Below are positions 5,817 to 8,015 of a stretch of 8,015 bases of DNA, piece by piece. Source of the stretch: DATBDN01 sp036269895 (GTDB lineage: Bacteria; Actinomycetota; Thermoleophilia; Solirubrobacterales; Thermoleophilaceae). Made by a program: the position numbers and the translations under genes. Where the stretch lies: assembly GCA_036269895.1 (NCBI GenBank), contig DATBDN010000005.1, positions 1 through 8,015 on the forward strand, written 5' to 3'. Below the pieces are notes generated by a model. It had not been told where the DNA came from. It ran no database searches and worked only from the letters and a program-made list of their open reading frames with translations. How positions within the stretch are numbered: the first letter of the stretch is position 1; every line of letters begins with the position of its first letter.

Positions 5817-7964
5817 ATGATGCTCAGGCTGGCCCGTTTGACGATGACGCACCGGCGTTTGGTCGTGGTGGCGTGGATCGCTGCCGCGATCGGCGTCCTC
5901 GTCGTTTCTTCCACCGTCGGTTCGCGCGTGTCCGGGAACTTCACGCTGCCCGGGACCGACTCGCAGCGCGCAGTCGACTTGCTGCAGCAGCGGTTCCCGG
6001 CGCAGGCCGGCGACTCGGACCAGATCGTGTTCCGCGCCCGAAGCGGGAGCATCACCGATCGCTCGACTCGCCGGACCGTGAACGCGACGATCGCTCGCGT
6101 GGCGCAGTTGCCGCATGTGAGCGGGGTCGTCAGTCCCTACCAGAAGCAGGCGCGTGCGATCTCCGGCGACGGTCGTATCGCCTTTGCGACACTCGCCTTC
6201 GACGAGCGTGCAAACGAGCTGCCAAAGGCAGCTGTCAACAAGGTTGTCAGCGAGGCACGGGCGGCCAATTCGTCCACGCTCGAGGTCGAGCTCGGTGGCC
6301 AGGCAATCGACCAAGCACGGCAGCAGTCGCTCGGGTTTGCCACCGTCGTCGGCATCGGTGCGGCGGTGCTGATCCTCTTGATCAGCTTCGGATCCTTCAC
6401 GGCCATGGGGCTGCCGATTGCCACGGCGCTGCTCGGACTCGGCGCGGGGCTTGGCGTGATCGGCCTGGTCAGCCACCTCATCGACATCCCTGACTTCGGC
6501 TCGGAGCTCGCGCTGATGATCGGCCTCGGGGTGGGCATCGACTACGCCCTCTTCATCGTCACGCGCTTCCGCGAGCAATACCGCAGGAACGACGGCGACG
6601 TCGAGGCGTCAATCGCGGCTTCCATGAACAGCTCCGGCCGCGCCGTATTTTTCGCCGGCGCGACGGTTGTGATCGCGCTGCTCGGCATGTTCGCGCTCGG
6701 GGTGAGCCTGCTGAACGGCGCTGCGGTCGCAGCGGCTATCGCCGTCGTGACCGTGCTCGCCGCTTCGCTGACGGTTCTGCCGGCGCTGCTCCGCATGCTC
6801 GGCCACCGCATCGGCGCGGCGGGAACGCGCGCGTCGGATGCAGGAGAGGGTGGGTTCTGGCTGGCCTGGGTGAAGCGCGTCCAGCGGCGCCCGCTGGTGG
6901 CCGCGGTCGTGGCAACCGGCCTGATGGTGATGCTGGCGGTGCCCGCCTTGGGATTGCGCGAAGCCTCGAGCGACGCCGGGAACGATCCGACCTCGCACAC
7001 GACCCGCCGGGCGTACGACCTCATCGCCCGCGGGTTCGGGCCGGGGTTCAACGGTCCGCTCCAGGTGGTCGCGAACCTTCAGCACCGGGACGATCGCGCG
7101 GCCGTTGCCGCGCTGACGGACAGGCTTCGGGCGACGCCCGGGATCGCATCCGTGGCCGGCACCCGGCTGAACCCGGCGCGCGACACGGCGGCGCTCGTCG
7201 CCTATCCGGCCGCATCGCCGCAGAGCGCGCAGACCCAAGACCTCGTCAAGCATCTGCGTAGCTCGGTCATCCCACCCGTCGAGCGCAGCACGCAGGCCAC
7301 GATTTATGTCGGCGGGTCGACCGCTTCGCAGGCCGACTTCTCCAGCGTCCTCTCGAGCAAGCTCCCGCTCTTCATCGCGGTCGTGATCGCGCTGTCGGCA
7401 CTGTTGCTCTTGATCGTGTTCCGCTCACTCTTAATCCCGGTCCAGGCGGCCGTGATGAACCTGTTGTCGATCGGGGCGTCGCTCGGGGTCGTGCAGCTCG
7501 TGTTCCAGCGCGGTTGGCTAGGCGGGGTCTTCGGAGTTCAGCCCGGTCCGATCGACGCGTTCATACCGGTCTTCGTTTTCGCCATCGTCTTCGGGCTCTC
7601 GATGGACTACGAGGTCTTCCTGGTCTCGCGCGTCCACGAGGAGTGGCAGGCGCGTGGCGACGCGAGCGCCGCCGTACGGGAAGGGATCGCGCGGACCGGG
7701 CGTGTGGTCACAGCGGCGGCAGCCGTCATGATCGCCGTGTTCGGGGCGTTCGCGATCAGCGGTACGCGTGTGCTCGAGATGTTCGGACTCGGGATGGCAA
7801 TCGCCGTCCTGCTCGATGCCCTCGTGATCCGGATGGTCCTGCTGCCGGCGGTTCTGGAGCTCCTCGGCCGAAGCACGTGGTTCTTCCCACGCGCGCTCGA
7901 CCGGCGTTTGCCACGCTTCGCGATCGACGCGGAGCCCGAGCCCGCGCTGGCCGGATCGAGATGA
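5817..7964 (+). CDS. MMPL-family RND-superfamily exporter
   Basis: 715 residues, the usual size of short actinobacterial MMPL proteins: two repeats of one membrane segment, a periplasmic-type domain and a block of five segments. First repeat: TM1 at 13-30, extracytoplasmic domain 35-165, membrane block 172-325. Second repeat: TM7 at 359-377, external domain 380-512, block 516-682. The proton-relay Asp-Tyr pairs are present in both halves: GLGVGIDYALFIVTRFRE (D242-Y243) and FGLSMDYEVFLVSRVHEEW (D597-Y598), matching the MmpL3 Asp/Tyr pairs in TM4 and TM10. The family uses proton motive force to export lipids, siderophores or drugs. There is no long C-terminal cytoplasmic domain such as that of MmpL3. 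The ATG at 5817 has a well-placed GAAGGA; the second codon is also ATG. The divergent TetR gene suggests substrate-induced expression. The substrate cannot be named; drug or lipid export is a guess from family. Confidence 0.95.
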   Translation: MMLRLARLTMTHRRLVVVAWIAAAIGVLVVSSTVGSRVSGNFTLPGTDSQRAVDLLQQRFPAQAGDSDQIVFRARSGSITDRSTRRTVNATIARVAQLPHVSGVVSPYQKQARAISGDGRIAFATLAFDERANELPKAAVNKVVSEARAANSSTLEVELGGQAIDQARQQSLGFATVVGIGAAVLILLISFGSFTAMGLPIATALLGLGAGLGVIGLVSHLIDIPDFGSELALMIGLGVGIDYALFIVTRFREQYRRNDGDVEASIAASMNSSGRAVFFAGATVVIALLGMFALGVSLLNGAAVAAAIAVVTVLAASLTVLPALLRMLGHRIGAAGTRASDAGEGGFWLAWVKRVQRRPLVAAVVATGLMVMLAVPALGLREASSDAGNDPTSHTTRRAYDLIARGFGPGFNGPLQVVANLQHRDDRAAVAALTDRLRATPGIASVAGTRLNPARDTAALVAYPAASPQSAQTQDLVKHLRSSVIPPVERSTQATIYVGGSTASQADFSSVLSSKLPLFIAVVIALSALLLLIVFRSLLIPVQAAVMNLLSIGASLGVVQLVFQRGWLGGVFGVQPGPIDAFIPVFVFAIVFGLSMDYEVFLVSRVHEEWQARGDASAAVREGIARTGRVVTAAAAVMIAVFGAFAISGTRVLEMFGLGMAIAVLLDALVIRMVLLPAVLELLGRSTWFFPRALDRRLPRFAIDAEPEPALAGSR

Positions 7965-8015
7965 AGCCGGCGAACGGACTCCGATAAGGCCGAGCCTCGA
8001 CGAGCGCCGCGCAGG
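7965..8015. other. Right window edge, no supported gene
   Basis: The 51 bases after the MMPL stop hold only an eight-codon frame beginning ATGAAGCCG at 7961 and overlapping the stop. It has no ribosome site of its own and no recognisable product. No hairpin convincing as a terminator is visible before the edge. Confidence 0.4.

Noticed and set aside
7961..7987. Eight-codon frame overlapping the MMPL stop
   Set aside because: Too short, no ribosome site, no recognisable product.
1..8015. CRISPR arrays, insertion sequences or phage genes
   Set aside because: No spaced repeats of CRISPR size, transposase motifs, terminal inverted repeats or phage-like proteins were seen in any part of the window.

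Overview
The window is GC-rich DNA from a bacterium, most probably an actinobacterium. The reasons are the strong G/C bias at third codon positions, several GTG starts, two genes with a TAGNNT box exactly six bases before a GTG (leaderless geometry), an Lrp gene divergent from azlCD, and a TetR gene divergent from an MMPL exporter. A deep-branching class such as Thermoleophilia is possible, but nothing here proves it.

Left part (1-3775, all minus strand). Transcription runs leftward from an Lrp/AsnC regulator (3775-3323), across a 164-base gap, into a 747-residue polytopic membrane protein (3158-915). That protein joins a CDP-alcohol phosphatidyltransferase domain to an extracytoplasmic sulfatase/LtaS-like domain. 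Its stop overlaps, as ATGA, the start of a YbhN/AglD-type membrane protein (lysylphosphatidylglycerol-synthase TM family) that runs off the left edge. These last two genes look like a translationally coupled envelope-lipid module: one protein carries a cytoplasmic phospho-alcohol lipid synthesis domain and an outward-facing transferase or hydrolase domain, next to a flippase-like partner. This is the most unusual item in the window.

Centre (3776-5058). An 80-base, comparatively A/T-rich intergenic region separates lrp from the plus-strand azlC-azlD pair, a two-subunit branched-chain amino acid exporter overlapping as GTGA. This is the lrp-brnFE arrangement known from Corynebacterium glutamicum, so the regulator is expected to control the exporter in response to branched-chain amino acids or methionine. 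After azlD come a strong symmetric hairpin that could terminate from both sides and a 90-base minus-strand element. The latter has a pairable acceptor stem and a T-loop sequence but no proper D or anticodon arm, so it is probably a decayed tRNA or another structured RNA.

Right part (5059-8015). A TetR-family gene (minus) diverges from a 715-residue MMPL/RND transporter (plus). The 122 bases between them hold a good sigma-70-type promoter for the transporter, a direct repeat TTGCATCG at its -35 box and a GCAC-N3-GTGC dyad at the predicted transcription start. This is a self-contained repressor/exporter unit. The last 51 bases hold no supported gene.
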